Shown here in pieces: positions 25,601-38,500 of a stretch of DNA of 64,000 nt (the stretch's first letter is position 1; the number at the start of each line of letters is the position of its first letter). Location of the stretch: contig JAYKXP010000018.1 of the NCBI GenBank assembly GCA_037176845.1, positions 186,001 to 250,000 on the forward strand, read 5' to 3'. Position numbers and translations under genes: made by a program. This stretch comes from Paramarasmius palmivorus. Its lineage: Eukaryota; Basidiomycota; Agaricomycetes; Agaricales; Marasmiaceae. The notes under the pieces are model-generated. The model was not told the origin of the DNA. It saw nothing but the letters and a program-made list of their open reading frames with translations, and ran no database searches.

Positions 25601-26619
25601 GGAGATGCCATCCGGACTAAGAACACCAAGCTGGCTGAAGGAGGCTGTTTCCAAAGGCCGCAAGATGGCGTTATTGCCAGCAACGACGGCTTGGTCACAG
25701 TCACCGTTCCTTACTGCTTGAACAGCGAGGTGCATAGCGGTAAGACTTGAAGAACATGCAGTATCGACCGGCAGCGAAGGTCCGGTCATATCGAAGACAT
25801 AGCTGATGCGGTTAGCATTGATGGCGACTGAAGTACCGGTCATGTAGTACCTGTGTAGCAATGAGTTGGGCATTCAGAAAGCAAGGAGGGACAAACTCAC
25901 GCCCCCGCAACACTGACATCCATCTCAGAAGTTGAATCGCTGACCGCTGTAATATCATCATTAAGAAGGATATAACTCCATGTAAAATTGTGCCCACCAC
26001 AACCAACGTATACACCAGTATTGGTCCCACGATAGTCGACACCGCTGCGTTGCAATGCATTGAAGGCTTGATGGAGCCTGACGACGGAGCATTAACGTGC
26101 TGAAGAGAACAAAAGGCGGAGGATACGAACAGAGCAATCTGAGCTAAGGACATTTGGGCGGCCTCGGCGGGAGTGATACCGAACTCTTGAGGATCTCCAA
26201 CAGACTGACAGACTATCCATGAGATACAGGGGATGAATAAGAGTATGAGTTCTCACATAGTTGGGGATGAAGCCACCTTTGGTCTGTGAGGAGACGTTAG
26301 ATATCGGAGACGATGTCAGACTACCGTGACTTACGGTGACAATTTTCCCTGGCTGTGTGCCATGGAAAGCGTCGGGGTTCCAGCGGTCTTTGGGTACAGT
26401 GATAATCCCGGATCCACGAGCCTTGAGGAATTCATAAAACTCTTCAGTGTCTAGGCCATCGTCAACACCGCCTGGGGCAGAGATAGACATGCCTATGAAC
26501 GGTGTACATTAGTCCTGTTCACTCAAGAAAGCGCAGCAATACGCACCAACAATTGCCACGACATTCGGATTTGGGTTGGCGTGGCTGGGACGGCTTGAAG
26601 AGGTGGAAGACGCAACCAT
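16678..26619 (-). CDS. PKS-1: highly reducing PKS, KS-AT-DH-cMT*-psiER-KR-ACP-TE (polyene-synthase type)
   Basis: About 2,600 residues from roughly 39 short-intron exons. KS: VDTACSSSL (Cys codon 25754-25756), ELHGTGT, KSNVGH. AT: VFCFSGQG, GHSIGE (Ser codon 24154-24156), VHSPYVD. DH: WMADHIIDQSNLVPAAAYIE joined across an intron, and HPALMDAAFQ. MT: motif I reads LEVEAGFGQ instead of the LEVGAGTGR of its paralogues, and the VLHAT histidine is replaced (ASDISRVS), so it is probably inactive. ER remnant: GHSEFSGKV is present, but the NADPH loop reads LHARDFSPAALA, without GGVG. KR: GGIGGLG, and NYSAAQ where YxxxN is usual. ACP: GLDSL (Ser codon 17821-17823). TE: HGAGGG, GFSFG (Ser codon 17309-17311), LPGTHFG. 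The expected product is a polyene acid released by TE hydrolysis, probably unmethylated. Start codon 26617-26619 directly precedes VASSTSSS...VVAIVGMSISAPGG. Exact splice sites were checked only at key motifs. Confidence 0.9.
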
Positions 26620-29600
26620 GGCAGTAGTGTATGCACTGGGACTTTGGGGTTGAGCTGGGGCTGTATAGAAATGAGGTAGCCTTTAATAATGGTTGCTGGA
26701 TTTGGAATGTGCCTTGCAATTGCATTGACTTGCTAAAGCGGAACAGAAGACCGGCCCATTGTGAATTCACAGCATCTTGGAATAAGATCAGGAACCCATC
26801 ATTCGACTTCAGTCGTATCCAGCTCGAATAGAGCGGCTCTCATAATCCTGTACTCATGTCGCGATGTAGGTGTCGGCAAGGATGCGGTATGGATGATAGT
26901 GATCTCGAAACATTACACCGACAGCCAAGAGTCGCGGGAGCGTAAAGCTGGTGTTTAGCGCAAATCCAGGGGAACAATCTTGATTTTCTGGCCGAATGGA
27001 GTGCGTTTTGATACATTAAGAGGATCAAAGATTGCCTGGGCCGCAGTTGGACCGCAAAAAATCGGGTAATCAGTATGTCGTATTGAGCACTAAAAGGGTG
27101 GAACGCGGGCAAAACGCGCGGAAGTCAGTTTGTCGGGATTAATCTAGGGAGAGAATCACATAAAAAAACGTACAAAGACTCCTGTTCACACTCTGAAGAA
27201 AGGGAGAACCTTTTCGAAGAGTATCACCATCAGCGTCTACGTGGGCGTTGTGGACCAAAGGCTAGGTGTGACAGTGACGTTGTCACGTAGCTAGATATCC
27301 TTGCCGAGTGCAACCACGTCAATGCTCCGATTTTCTCGATTTTCGCCCATGCACCTCTGATTCTCTGTTACGGTCATCAACAAATTCTCCCAGGCCTATT
27401 TAAGCTTCTATGCTCTTTTTCATGGAGACAATGCTTGCGGTATGAGCGAATAGAACCACATCACACATCCATATTGTGGCGCATACGAAGTGCTTCCGAG
27501 CCAGCTCAATGAATCTATACTTCGAAGACAACCTCCTGCCAGTGGTATATATCAACCGATCCCCGGCTATTGCTGCCACCCTATCATCCGAATGTTCATC
27601 AATCACGATTACAGTACGGACCAGCTTTGGGAAGGCGAACTAGACACCTATTGGTTATTGGTACAAAAGCGTCATAATCGGGACCATCGGCGGTTTTGAG
27701 AACCGTTTTGTCGGGAAGGAAACTCAACATGTATAGGACATCACCCCGACTTGCAATAATGGCTAGACTGTTCGAACTCTATACGCCGCTTCACAACGTG
27801 CGGCCGTAGCTCTTAGCTCTTGGTGGGATGCTGCACGATCATATTCTCTGTCATTAGATTTTCAGGATATCATGGTTTTTTGCTCTTCAAAAATGCCGGG
27901 CTCACGCGTCAGGTTATGGACCTCATGAGTAGGGCAGGATCATACTACCCAAGGTTGACATGGACAACTCGGAAAGTCGAATAGCAACATCTCTGTATCA
28001 TCGCGGTGGATCGTTCCTGATTGCACTGTTGCTAACGCGCTCGAGAACTTCCTAGAACCGCAAATCTGCAATTAGAAATATAGACATTGCTTCCAGGTCC
28101 ACTGCGACACTCCCCGGACCACGCCACAAACAGGGTCACTGCTAAGGTAGCTTGGCTAATATGTATCTAACGGTACATCAGTGATACATTTTGTATCTTT
28201 TTCGATGAGTACTTATCTCTATAGCACTAAAATAGGCCTACCCTCGTCTTGTTATCGCTTCAGCGCTCACATTCTATACAGTTATATTTAGTGATAAGAG
28301 CGACGTCACCGTTCAAACCTTCAAATTCGAGACATTGACTTACACCCTGATTCTAATTATCTGTCAAGAACCCGAAGGTCTAATGATATGGATAATACAA
28401 TAACTTCATTCCAATCAACATCGGGTTACCTCGTACAATCAGCCCTGTATGTAAGCATTATCATTGAATGCCATGCACCATATCCATTCAACAATCGTGC
28501 CTGAGAATGGCGTTCAGACAGATACGAGTAGAGTCGAATACTATAGACCTCCTGTGTCCAGATTCTCAAGTCAGCAAAAGGGGCGTACGACGGTGGGGAT
28601 TGTACTCGCATTGGGCAAACCTGTATCAAGATCTCACCCGCCCACATCAACGCCAAAACAAATATCCCCACAACACCGACGATGAGAAGAAACACGGCGG
28701 CCTTGATCAAGCTGCATGCGGTTGACGAAGATCTTCTCCTGCGAGAAGTCGGGGTTCGAGGGTTAGCCAGTGTTAGTTGTCGACCTTACCGACTGGACGA
28801 GGCCTCAAGTCTGGAGGCCTCAGGTAACCCGCCCATATTCAAGACTTGTTTTGTATGACTCCATGGACTATCTGGCAGCTAGATGATGATTCGCAACCCT
28901 GAAGGGCAGCACCAAGCGATGCTAAGTCGACCATATGATTCTGGGGTATCACGAATATTGCCATACGCTTCCAAGGGCCAGTAATCACCATCCCTGAGCA
29001 AAAAGTCAGGACGGGGTCGTACAGAGAGCATCGGAAACCGCGCCTTCCCCGAGTAAAATGATCGTAGGCCTGACTGTTGACATCCATCCGCCTCACTTTG
29101 AAGTTGGCGGATTACTGGTTTCTTTCGCCAAGACGTCCAAGACGATGACGGGAAGCAGCACAGGCTCGAATGGTATGTAGTACGTTGATGGCAGTGCTAT
29201 AGATCCAAGTTCGTGTTGCTGAGCTTGCGACTTGCAGTTTTGTTGGAGCTGGATAACCGTGATCTTCTAACGGTGCAGGACCGATGCGGATAGTATGGAT
29301 GATGACAATGGCCGAAGAGTTCCGATGTGCCACCATCGAGATTGAAGAAATGTAGAGCAAGTTTTTGAAGATGCGTATGCATTCACGACATGAAGTGTAG
29401 GAGGAACCCGACGATGTTATGAGGTCGCTTGTTGAGATTGGAAAGACCAGGAAAAGATTAGGGTTTTGAATCAAGACATCCTGAGACGAGATACGCACCT
29501 CGTAATAATCCTCGCACTCCCAATTACAGATGTCCAAAGCATTGTATATTCTGACATTTCCAAGTGATTACGGGCCAGCGCGAGTTGAATTTGTCGGCGT

Positions 29601-30252
29601 TTGACGTTCGTTGAGCACTCTGGTTCGAGCTTTCAAGGATGGTGACCGTGCGAAATCTCGGATTCTGCCGGTTATGACTCGTTCGTTAACACCAGCTGCA
29701 CCAGACTCTACCAGACTCCAGTGAGAAGATAGTTCCATTGAGGTACCGTTCTCTCTCTTTTGCGATTGTGATCGTCAATGAGCCACATTTTTAGTGACAG
29801 CTTGTTCATTATCGATATCGATGTCAAAGCAATTTCTTCGACACTGGAATTCCAAAATCAAATGCAAGCCTCAACCGGGGAAAGGACCACTAAGCTGAAT
29901 GCATTCGATCGATCTGCAGAGCGAGCATGCGACGCGGTATTCGCGACAATTCAGTTCTCGCAGCTGGAATTGTCGCAGGAGTGACGTCGCAAGAATCCAC
30001 TTTCACCACCAACTAGGATCACCCCTCTATAATCACCCCTCAAGGCCTCAATATTCAATCCTCAATACGGTGCTACGTGGTAATTCGTATTGGCAATTTC
30101 GGTGTCTCACCTCGATCCCGCTCACGCGCCAGGCATTCGCGTCAGGAGGAAGATTCCATTTCATTTTTCAATGTATTGGCCCGGTTCTACTTTGATGACG
30201 CGGATAGGTTATAAATGTCGCTCCGGGGAAACGTCCTCACCCCAATTCCATC
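26620..30252. other. 3.6-kb gap: PKS-1 promoter and unassigned sequence
   Basis: The first few hundred bases hold the PKS-1 promoter, with a TATA-like TTATTAAAGG on the minus strand near 26680. Beyond about 27.2 kb I find no gene I can support. Two minus-strand areas look partly coding. One, 28426-28710, encodes a single strong TM segment (AAVFLLIVGVVGIFVLALMW). The other, about 28840-29540, switches frame repeatedly. They may be remnants of a decayed gene. No repeats, tRNA or transposon ends were noticed. Confidence 0.45.
28426..29540 (-). pseudogene. Possible decayed or unresolved minus-strand gene with one TM segment
   Basis: Open stretches at 29537-29112, 29096-28839 and 28710-28426 have protein-like composition in places (for example LPSTYYIPFEPVLLPVIVLD in one frame near 29.15 kb, and a clear hydrophobic helix near 28.69 kb). 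I could not connect them by good splice sites into one reading frame, and stops interrupt each candidate. I do not recognise a family. It could be a real intron-rich gene I failed to resolve, a pseudogene, or chance frames. Confidence 0.2.
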
Positions 30253-32004
30253 ATGGCCGTAGACGTGGGCTTCCACACTGAAAAACCATTCGAGGAACTT
30301 GTGGTGACTAGAGGAGACATCGTGCTTGGTAGGTATCATTACAGATGTGGTCACGATACGGTATGCTGACAATCTACTCATAACAGGATCAATTGTTTTT
30401 GGCTTCTTCGTACGTGTCGTCACTTTTTTTCTGCCAATTTGTGCTAACCTTCACATTAGTTCGGTTTTGTCATCCATGTGACCTGGACAGCGATCTTAGA
30501 GACAAAGAGAGCTGGGAGATTGAGTCTGTATGTGGCGATGATTTGGCTAGAGATTCTCGGGTGAGCAACTTCTGTTCTACGGAGGTTTCTTCTCTTGCTC
30601 ATGTTTCCAATCAGGGATCTTGGCTTCGCCGTACGTTTCCTCAAGCATTGGTTCCTGGCGCACGCTAACTTTTCGTTCTCGCTAGGTCACTACATGGTTG
30701 TATCTGTACGAAGTAATCCCACCTGGGCTGGGTGTCTTCTTAACTCTTATCATTTGCTGGATGCTACAAGTCAGCCCTTCTTTGTCAGTACCTCGCGCAA
30801 TGCTAACATCACCTACCCGCCTCAGGTCTCCTGTCTAATGTTCATCATCGTCAATCGTTTATGTATCATTATATCGCGCCCTTCTCATCGAGTAAGCCGG
30901 TACTTAATTCCTTCTCTCGTCCTATCATCATTGACGGATTATATTCAGAAAATCCTCAAGGGCGTCGTAATCGGCGTGGTCGGCTTTATCTCCGTATCAT
31001 CGGCGTGCATATGTGAGCAATTCACGTCGACCATTGGCCCGTCTAACCCTCTTACGACAGGGATCCCTGCGCAGCTTCAGATAAACCATCAATTCATTCA
31101 TGTGCGTCTCTTTGCTCTCATGGTATCGTTGTCGTCTAAGGTGATTCATAGTTAAATCATTGGTGGGATCGGTTTGAAAAGTCTGTCTACCTATGTGAGT
31201 GTGAGCTTATTTTATGAACCTCGTGATCTCATCTTCGCACCATATATTGTAGGTTTGGACCTCTCGCTGAACATTACGTTCATCGTACTGGTCAAAAAGA
31301 GACTTGTCGACTATGGTCTCAAAAAGTACTATCCTGTAATGAGGTGCGTCTTGTTGATCCTGTCCCGTATCACACACTCATCTTGTGTAGATTTAACGAG
31401 TACATCATCTTCGTCTCGATCGGCATGGATATCCTCCTCCTCGGAATGACCGCTTTGAAAAATGGGTTTGTGTATTGTCAAGTAAGCCTTCTGTCTGGTA
31501 ACCCATCATTTTTGCTAATTTCAATGCGGTAGTTCCACCCGGTAGTCTACATTGTGAAACTCCAAATCGAGATGACGATGTCTCGTACGTGCCTCATTTC
31601 ACAAACAACTCAACTCTCAACGTCCACTTCAGGTTTACTCATCAAGGTCGCGCGTTCGTGCGGCATCAACGTATACAACGAGACTAAAGGTGACTTGTCA
31701 TCGGAACGATTCGAAAGCACAAGGCACGAAGTTAGTCGAGCGGCCCGTAGGACTGCCCCGCCTATTCCAATGTACGTCTCGCTTCGTGATACATGTTCTC
31801 TGATTCTCAAAATCCTTTAGTACGGTGCAAGTCTCGAACCACGTCACAAGAACTCCTGAGAACTATGGTAAGTCAATTTTTGATTATTTCTGTTGTAGCT
31901 ATAATGACCCAGAGCGTGTTGTAGAATTGGAGGACACTAAACCTTACAAAACGTCGAAAGCCGCAGGCAGTTCTGTTCCTTCGTTTGACGCGTCAGCTGT
32001 CTGA
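30253..32004 (+). CDS. Fungal seven-TM integral membrane protein
   Basis: About 13 exons can be joined in frame with GT-AG introns of about 50-60 nt, from ATG GCC GTA at 30253 to the TGA at 32002-32004, giving about 370 residues. Hydrophobic helices include SIVFGFFFGFVIHVTWTAIL, LSLYVAMIWLEILGDLGFAV, VFLTLIICWMLQVSCLMFII, KGVVIGVVGFISVSSACIW, DLSLNITFIVLVKK and NEYIIFVSIGMDILLLG. A short N-terminus precedes TM1 and a hydrophilic tail of about 90 residues follows the last helix. The layout resembles a widespread fungal family of seven-TM proteins of unknown function with KLQIEMTMS-like motifs after the last helix. A receptor or sensor role is conceivable but not shown. It lies between PKS-1 and PKS-2, convergent with PKS-2, so it could belong to the cluster or be a bystander. 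Confidence 0.75.
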
Positions 32005-32592
32005 CCGTTCGGTATATGTATTGATATCTTTGAATTTGTGTGCAATAGTGTACTATTAGAGATTCGAATCATATGTGTGGTGGGGTTGTGAAGAAGTGAT
32101 TGCTCCTGCAATCTTTTGAAGAGCATCTTCTCGGCGATGAATCCCAGTTTGTCTCGAACATTCCCACGACGTCATAGAGAGTAGGAGATGAGATATTGGA
32201 AGAACAATGAGGTGTGACATGTTTTGCTTTTCATTGAGGAAGCAGGGACATCGAAGTGGTAAAGGATTTGGATATCTTAACACACGCATAGAAGGGTGTA
32301 CGGCCCTTGATCAAGGTATAAGGTATAAGGTGCATACCTCAATATGTTATTTAGGAACATACAATAAATTGCATGTCTTAGAAGTGCACATGTAAGTTGT
32401 TGTTATTTTCACTGCGAATAGGGATACGAAGAGATTTGTATTGCCAAAAACCCAAAATAAAGAGTGATCCTGATTGTACTTGTACAGATGCTAATAATTT
32501 ATGTGATGAAAATGGTGTCCATAGGCTAAGTATGAGTGAACAAGAGTCGTATCGCGTTTGAAATGCAACATTAGAAGTCCTGAGATGACTCT
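32005..32592. other. Convergent intergenic region (7-TM gene / PKS-2 3' ends)
   Basis: The 588 bases between two convergent genes hold no supportable frame. They are AT-rich with several AATAAA-like words (for example near 32455) that could serve 3'-end formation. Nothing else was seen. Confidence 0.55.
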
Positions 32593-35500
32593 TTAGAATA
32601 ATCTATCAAGAATTGCGTCTAGTCCGGATTTGGGCGCAAGAATGCCGAAGTGGGTGCCAGGTAGGTCGTACTTCTCGACGCCCATGACATAGAGATCCAA
32701 ATCGAAGTATTCAGAGGCTCCAGCAGCGTATGGTTGAGCTGAAACACCGTCGAGAGCACGGACGAGTACCGTTCTCTTCGCTGGCCAAGCACCCATCAGT
32801 TTTCCTCCAGCATTCCTCTCCGCGGTTATGACTTCCTTGCCTCGACGAACACCCATCAAGACGTGAGCGACATATGCAGTGCAGAAACGAGCGATCCACT
32901 TAGGGCCACTCCCGCCCTCCTTGGCTCGCTGGAAGTGGTCGGCAAATTGATCACCGAGATCATCCGAATTATCGAGTGTGCCACTTGATACCATGTCATT
33001 TACGATAGCAAGAATCTGAATAGGAAAGTTAACTATATGTATTGCGAATGAATTGAGAAGTGCTCACGTCGTTGCGGATGCTTCCATCATAGATTCGACC
33101 CATGGTGTAAGATTGGAATGACTGGCGCTTGAAGAGCGTGGGAGAACCGTCGAGGAGCACCAATGACTCTACGATCTCGCCCTGCTGTTCAAGTAACTCG
33201 GCAATATCCAAAGCTAGACAAGTTCCAAAGGAGAATCCTCCAAGTCGGTATGGCCCGTGGGGCTGTTTCTCTCGGATCTTTGACAGGTAGAACTCGGAGA
33301 GGCGACGGAGAGTACCAGTGATGGGTGCCTCTGGAGTATCCTGTACACCGTAGACAGGATAATGGACCTTCTGTGCTGCCTTGACGAGTACGACAACACC
33401 ACCACCGGCACCGTGCATGAGGAAAAGAGGTGTGCCTTCGGTGGCGGTATTGAGTCGGACAACAGTCTGGTCCAAATCGGCCTCATGGACATTGGTTTGT
33501 TCTACTTCAGATGGACCATCGGCTATGGTGGTTGTTGCAGCGGAAGCCTTCTGTTCTTCTTGCAATTGGTACAATCGCGCCACTGCACAAGGTCGTCAAA
33601 CAGAAGAACGAGAAGGAAAGTGAACGCGACGTACCTGTCATGGTCTGACTCAGCAGTTGCAACTGCGTAACTTCGACACCAAAGTAAGTCTTGAGGATAC
33701 CACTAAGGCGGACTGATGTCAACGAGTCCAGCCCGTATGTCGAGAGTGGAATATTGTCCTCGACATCAGCGACATCCAGTGAAAGTACAGAGGCGCAGGC
33801 TCCAAGGATGGTCTGTTCCTTTCCGCCATTGGATGCCACTCCGTCGGTCGTCTCCTTGACTAGTAGATGCCTCATACTTGCTTGGTGGTACTCGGGAACA
33901 GCAACTGAGGGTGTTCTGATAAGCTGGAGTAGTGGGAAAAGACATCAAACGACGTACTCTCCATGACCCTCTTCCAGTTAGTCGTGGGAATGTAGACTGG
34001 GTTGTAGGCTGGTGTTCCAATGGTCCAGATAGCGTCGATGCAATGGAGGGCAAGCTTCATTCCGGTCATACCGAGGTCCTTGTACTGCGAGAAGGGTCAA
34101 CACAACAAAGGTCGGCTGATAGGAGAGGGCACACCTTGTCAAGAGCCGCGTTACGAGCGTTACCAGTGGGCATGCTTCGCACAAAGACACCACCATCAGT
34201 CTGCAAAGATCAAGAGTTAGGACTGGCCAGCACTAAACAAAACTGAGCTGCGCTACCAGAGGGGGAACTGTGACCGAAATGCAATTGGCGATGTTAGCAC
34301 CCATAGCCTCCATTTCTGTCTGAGCTGCGGCATAATTGACTTGTCCTGAGAAAGATCAGCGCCTGGAAGTTTTTTTATAGATCTTTACAAACGAACCTGG
34401 AGAACCGCTAACAGTAGCCATAGAACTCGTCAGAACAAGGAAGTCGAGGTTCTTGGGATCGACGGCATCCAAAAGAATTCGAAGACCTTTGACTTTGACA
34501 TCGTACACTTCAAATCAAGTTAGTACATGCTGGTACAGAGTGGGCTCGATTTGGCATGCCTTTTGTCCAATCTTCTTTGGTTGTAAGATTGAGGAACAGA
34601 GAATCATTGAGGCGTACAGCAACATAGAAGACTCCAGCGATGTTCGGTAGGTTTGAGAACAAGATCTTCGTCTTCACGGCATCGAGACAGTCCACAGCAA
34701 CTAGATCTATACGAACACCAGGCTTCTCGCGCAAGTAGTCGATGATTTTCTTCTCCCGAGCAAGTTGCCCGTTATCAAAGGCCTGAAAGAAAGTCAATTG
34801 CTGAACAGAAAGGTATATCTGAGTAGCATCACCTTTTCCCCGGAGCGCGATGTAAGAACAACATGGCGTGCTCCTGATTCAATCATTGCCCTTGCTAAAT
34901 TGACTCCGAGACCGCCGATACCTCCAATGACCACATAGGATGCACGAGGATCGAATGCGTTCGTGCCGCGTAGTCTGCCAGGTTTGAAGATCGACATGTT
35001 GTCGGGCAATGTTTCAAAGTCCAACAAAATGGACAGATCCTTGTATAGACCAGCTTTTGAATGCGCCATTTGGAGGGCATCTGCTTGGAATATGAGGGAT
35101 GAGGGTGAAATACGAGACATAACCTGGCGAGAAGTGGTCTGAATGGCTTCTTCCAAAATGTTGTGCTCTCCAGAGAACAGACGATCAAATCCGACAGACA
35201 CGAAGCGCTGGCCTGGACGAAGGCGGGAGGGACAGAGGTCTCCTATGTGACAAAGTGTACCCCGACGAGCTAGTCTTTCAACAGACTCCTCGAGTATAAC
35301 AGTTCCATCTTCAAAATTAAAGATGAAGTCGGCACCATCATTTGCCCAACGACGGGCAGCTTGTGACCAGACCTGAGCATTGTGGGAGTCGTAGACTTGC
35401 TTATGAGGGATCTGATGTGAAGCCAAATTGGCGACGGTTACAAATATATCGAAGCTGCGTTCCTGTAGGTATGCATATGTGGCGACGGCAGCCGGAGAGC

Positions 35501-38500
35501 AGTCCCCAGCGTGAAGGATGACACGAGTTTTGGCTTTGGCTTTGGCTAAAGTATTCATGACGACTGAGGAGGTGAATGCAAGACGGCCAGCGAGAGCTGC
35601 GGCGAACGGCAAGCTCATGCTGTTTGGGATGGAAGTTATGCATCCTCTGTGACAGACAACGAAGTTTCCTTTAGCTGTGGAGGCAACACCCATTACACTA
35701 AGAAACTTGGTCAGTCAAATGAAGTCAACTAGGAGCAGCCGTAGCTTACCGTTTCCCGATCAACGAAGTTTCGACTTCTGAACCAACATTGGTGACTTTT
35801 CCAGAGAATTCAGAGTGACCTGGAATAACGCTGGACAAGGTGATGAACGAGACCGCAACCTGGACCTCATCAGACTCCAACGGACGGGGGAATGCACGCC
35901 AGAACTGAGTGTCATCAAAGTGCAACGGCTTAGAATCGGCAATCTCCGTTGTCGGCGGAGCTGGACCGGCAACGACACGTGGCACTCGCATGGCACCATC
36001 CTCGTCAACCATCACTTCTGCGTCAACCCATTTGAGAGGTATGAGCTGGTTCCGAATGAATTCTTCTTGACTGGCGAAACTCCAGCTCGGGTGGAAGAGT
36101 ACAAGATATATCCTCCACAGGCCAAACTCATGCCTGAGTGATCTGGCAAGTCCAGTAAGCGTGGCGTTGTCGCTTTGAGTGTCTGTATGAAGCCAGATCT
36201 TCAAAGGAACTGAAGAGTCGAGGGTAGCAACGAAATTGACGAGATCAACCTCGTCTCCCGCAGTAAATCGACGAACGATTGTGTTCGGAGGTAAGGAGAT
36301 ATCAGGGGACAGGGATCCGGAGCGCATGTCCTCGAATGTGGTGAGAGTTGGAGCCATAGTCTGCGACTTTCGTTTATCGGTGAACTTTGCCGCGTCTTCC
36401 AATCTCTTGAGGAGCGGGTGTTCGTCTCCGAATGACAGGATACCACTGCCATGAACTTCGTTCAAGCCGGGTGTGACGGGGAGTGGAGTGGATGACAGGG
36501 AAAACGATCTAAGGTGGGATGGGCTGCGATCGCTTTGCAAAGAGGGCGTAGACGATGTTGGTGATCCAAGCCTTTTCGAAGCTTTCTCCGTGGTCTGCGA
36601 AAGGAATGCCATATGAGAAACTGTAGCTCCTGTGGTAGTCAAAAAGAGACTATCAGCGAAGCCTTCGGCACGAAGCACGCTACTCCATTCTGACTTGCTC
36701 AAAGAGCAATGAGAGGCTGGACGCTGTTCGAGAACACCGAACCACTCCTGAAATGAACCGAAAACATAATCCATCCCTGGACTCGTTGTTAGTCATGTAT
36801 CCGAAGCTTTGTGAGGGTCACTTACAAATGCTTCCAACAGCACCAGCGGCAAAAGAGTTTCCATCCAATTCAATGATTGCAAGGTGCCCGCCGGGAAGAA
36901 GAAGTTCACGGAGAGTTCGAATGGTGTCGTTGACGCTTGGGGTCGCATGAAGAACGTCGAAAGCAACAATTATATCGAAGCTGGCTGGGTCAATGCCTTG
37001 CTGCTCTAAAGGTTTGTTGAGGTCGAATGCAACAGGGACGATAGTGGTCCATGGGCACTTGGCAGTAGCCTCTTGAGCAAGGGAAATAGAAATATCCGTG
37101 CAAACGTAGTCGACGTAGCACAGTTCGAGCTTGGCGTCAATGAGAGCTTGACCAAGTAAAGCCGTGAATCTTCCGGTACCAGCACCAACCTATGTGACGT
37201 GCGTCAGTATCAGAATGCTGATTCTCCAAGTTCATCATACCTCCAATACACGAACTACCCGTTTCCCAGCTTCGAAAGCGTTCTTGACGAGTTTGACAAA
37301 TTGTTTGACGGTTTCATCGAAGACACTGCCAATGAATGGAGGGTGCTCGTAAATCCTGCTCATCAGGTCGTCGCGGAAAAGGATATCCACAGCAGCTTTC
37401 GAGTTTGCGAAGATATCTGGAAACCCGTTCAGTTTCGTGTCTAAGTACGGAAAGCATTTCATACCTGGTTGACCTTCTCCGACCCGTGCTGTGAGCTCGA
37501 ACAATGATGCATACTTCTCTTTCATCACCGACGATACATCTTCCATTTCGAGGAGCGATTCGGTAGCCCATCCTGAAGTCTGCTCGAGCGCCCAGGCCAT
37601 GTAACGTTTGCGATCAGGCAAAGTTGTTTGGAAGTTTTGAGGAAGACGGCTGTAAACCACATCAGTCACCCATGTTTACACCGACTGGATGGGCCCAGCG
37701 ACTTACCTGAGCGCCCTCTTGGTATATCCTAACGCAAGTTTGTCTAGAACGTCGAGCAACTCCTGAAGTTCAGACGGAGAGTTGTCCTCGAGAGTCACGT
37801 GACCACGGAGCCTTGACTCAGGTAGAGCTCGAGGTTGCCATATCATGCTGAAGCGTTCATTGATGGCCGGAATGTCTTGCTGCACCAGCTCAAAATGCAG
37901 ACCTAGAAAATAACTTTAACCATATAAATGCCAACTAGCTCAACGAGCGAACCTTCGAAGGTGAAAACGACGTCGTCGTTGTCGTTGAGCACATGACAAT
38001 CGAGTGTCCACGAGTAGGGAGTCCAATCCGCCATGACAGCGTAGACACGGAATTCATCATCAAACACTAGGGGTTCTGTGCTGCCATCGTTGCGGAAACC
38101 TCGTCGAAGCGAGTGAGGCAACTAACACAACCTTATTAAAAGCAAGGGGAAAGAACTAAGGGCTGGACTCACCATGAAGGTCCGTTCGACGTTTCCAACA
38201 TTGACGTGGTCGTATACCTGCGAAGAGTTCAGATACAAGCTATCAAAGCGAAGACTGTCGCCATACCAAATTCCAGCTGATTCCGGACTACAAAAAAGAA
38301 AGTCAGATACTCCTAGGCAGTGATTGGTGGTAAACATACCTGGAATACAGCATCCATCAGAGCAGGATGAAATGCATATCCGGTGCGAGTTAGAGTGTCC
38401 GCATGGCCTTTGATCCAGACAATAGCTTCGGTGTCGTTAACGCAGATCTTCTGGATACGCCGGAATCTGATTGTCAAAGATTTAGTGGATTTTGCTAGCG

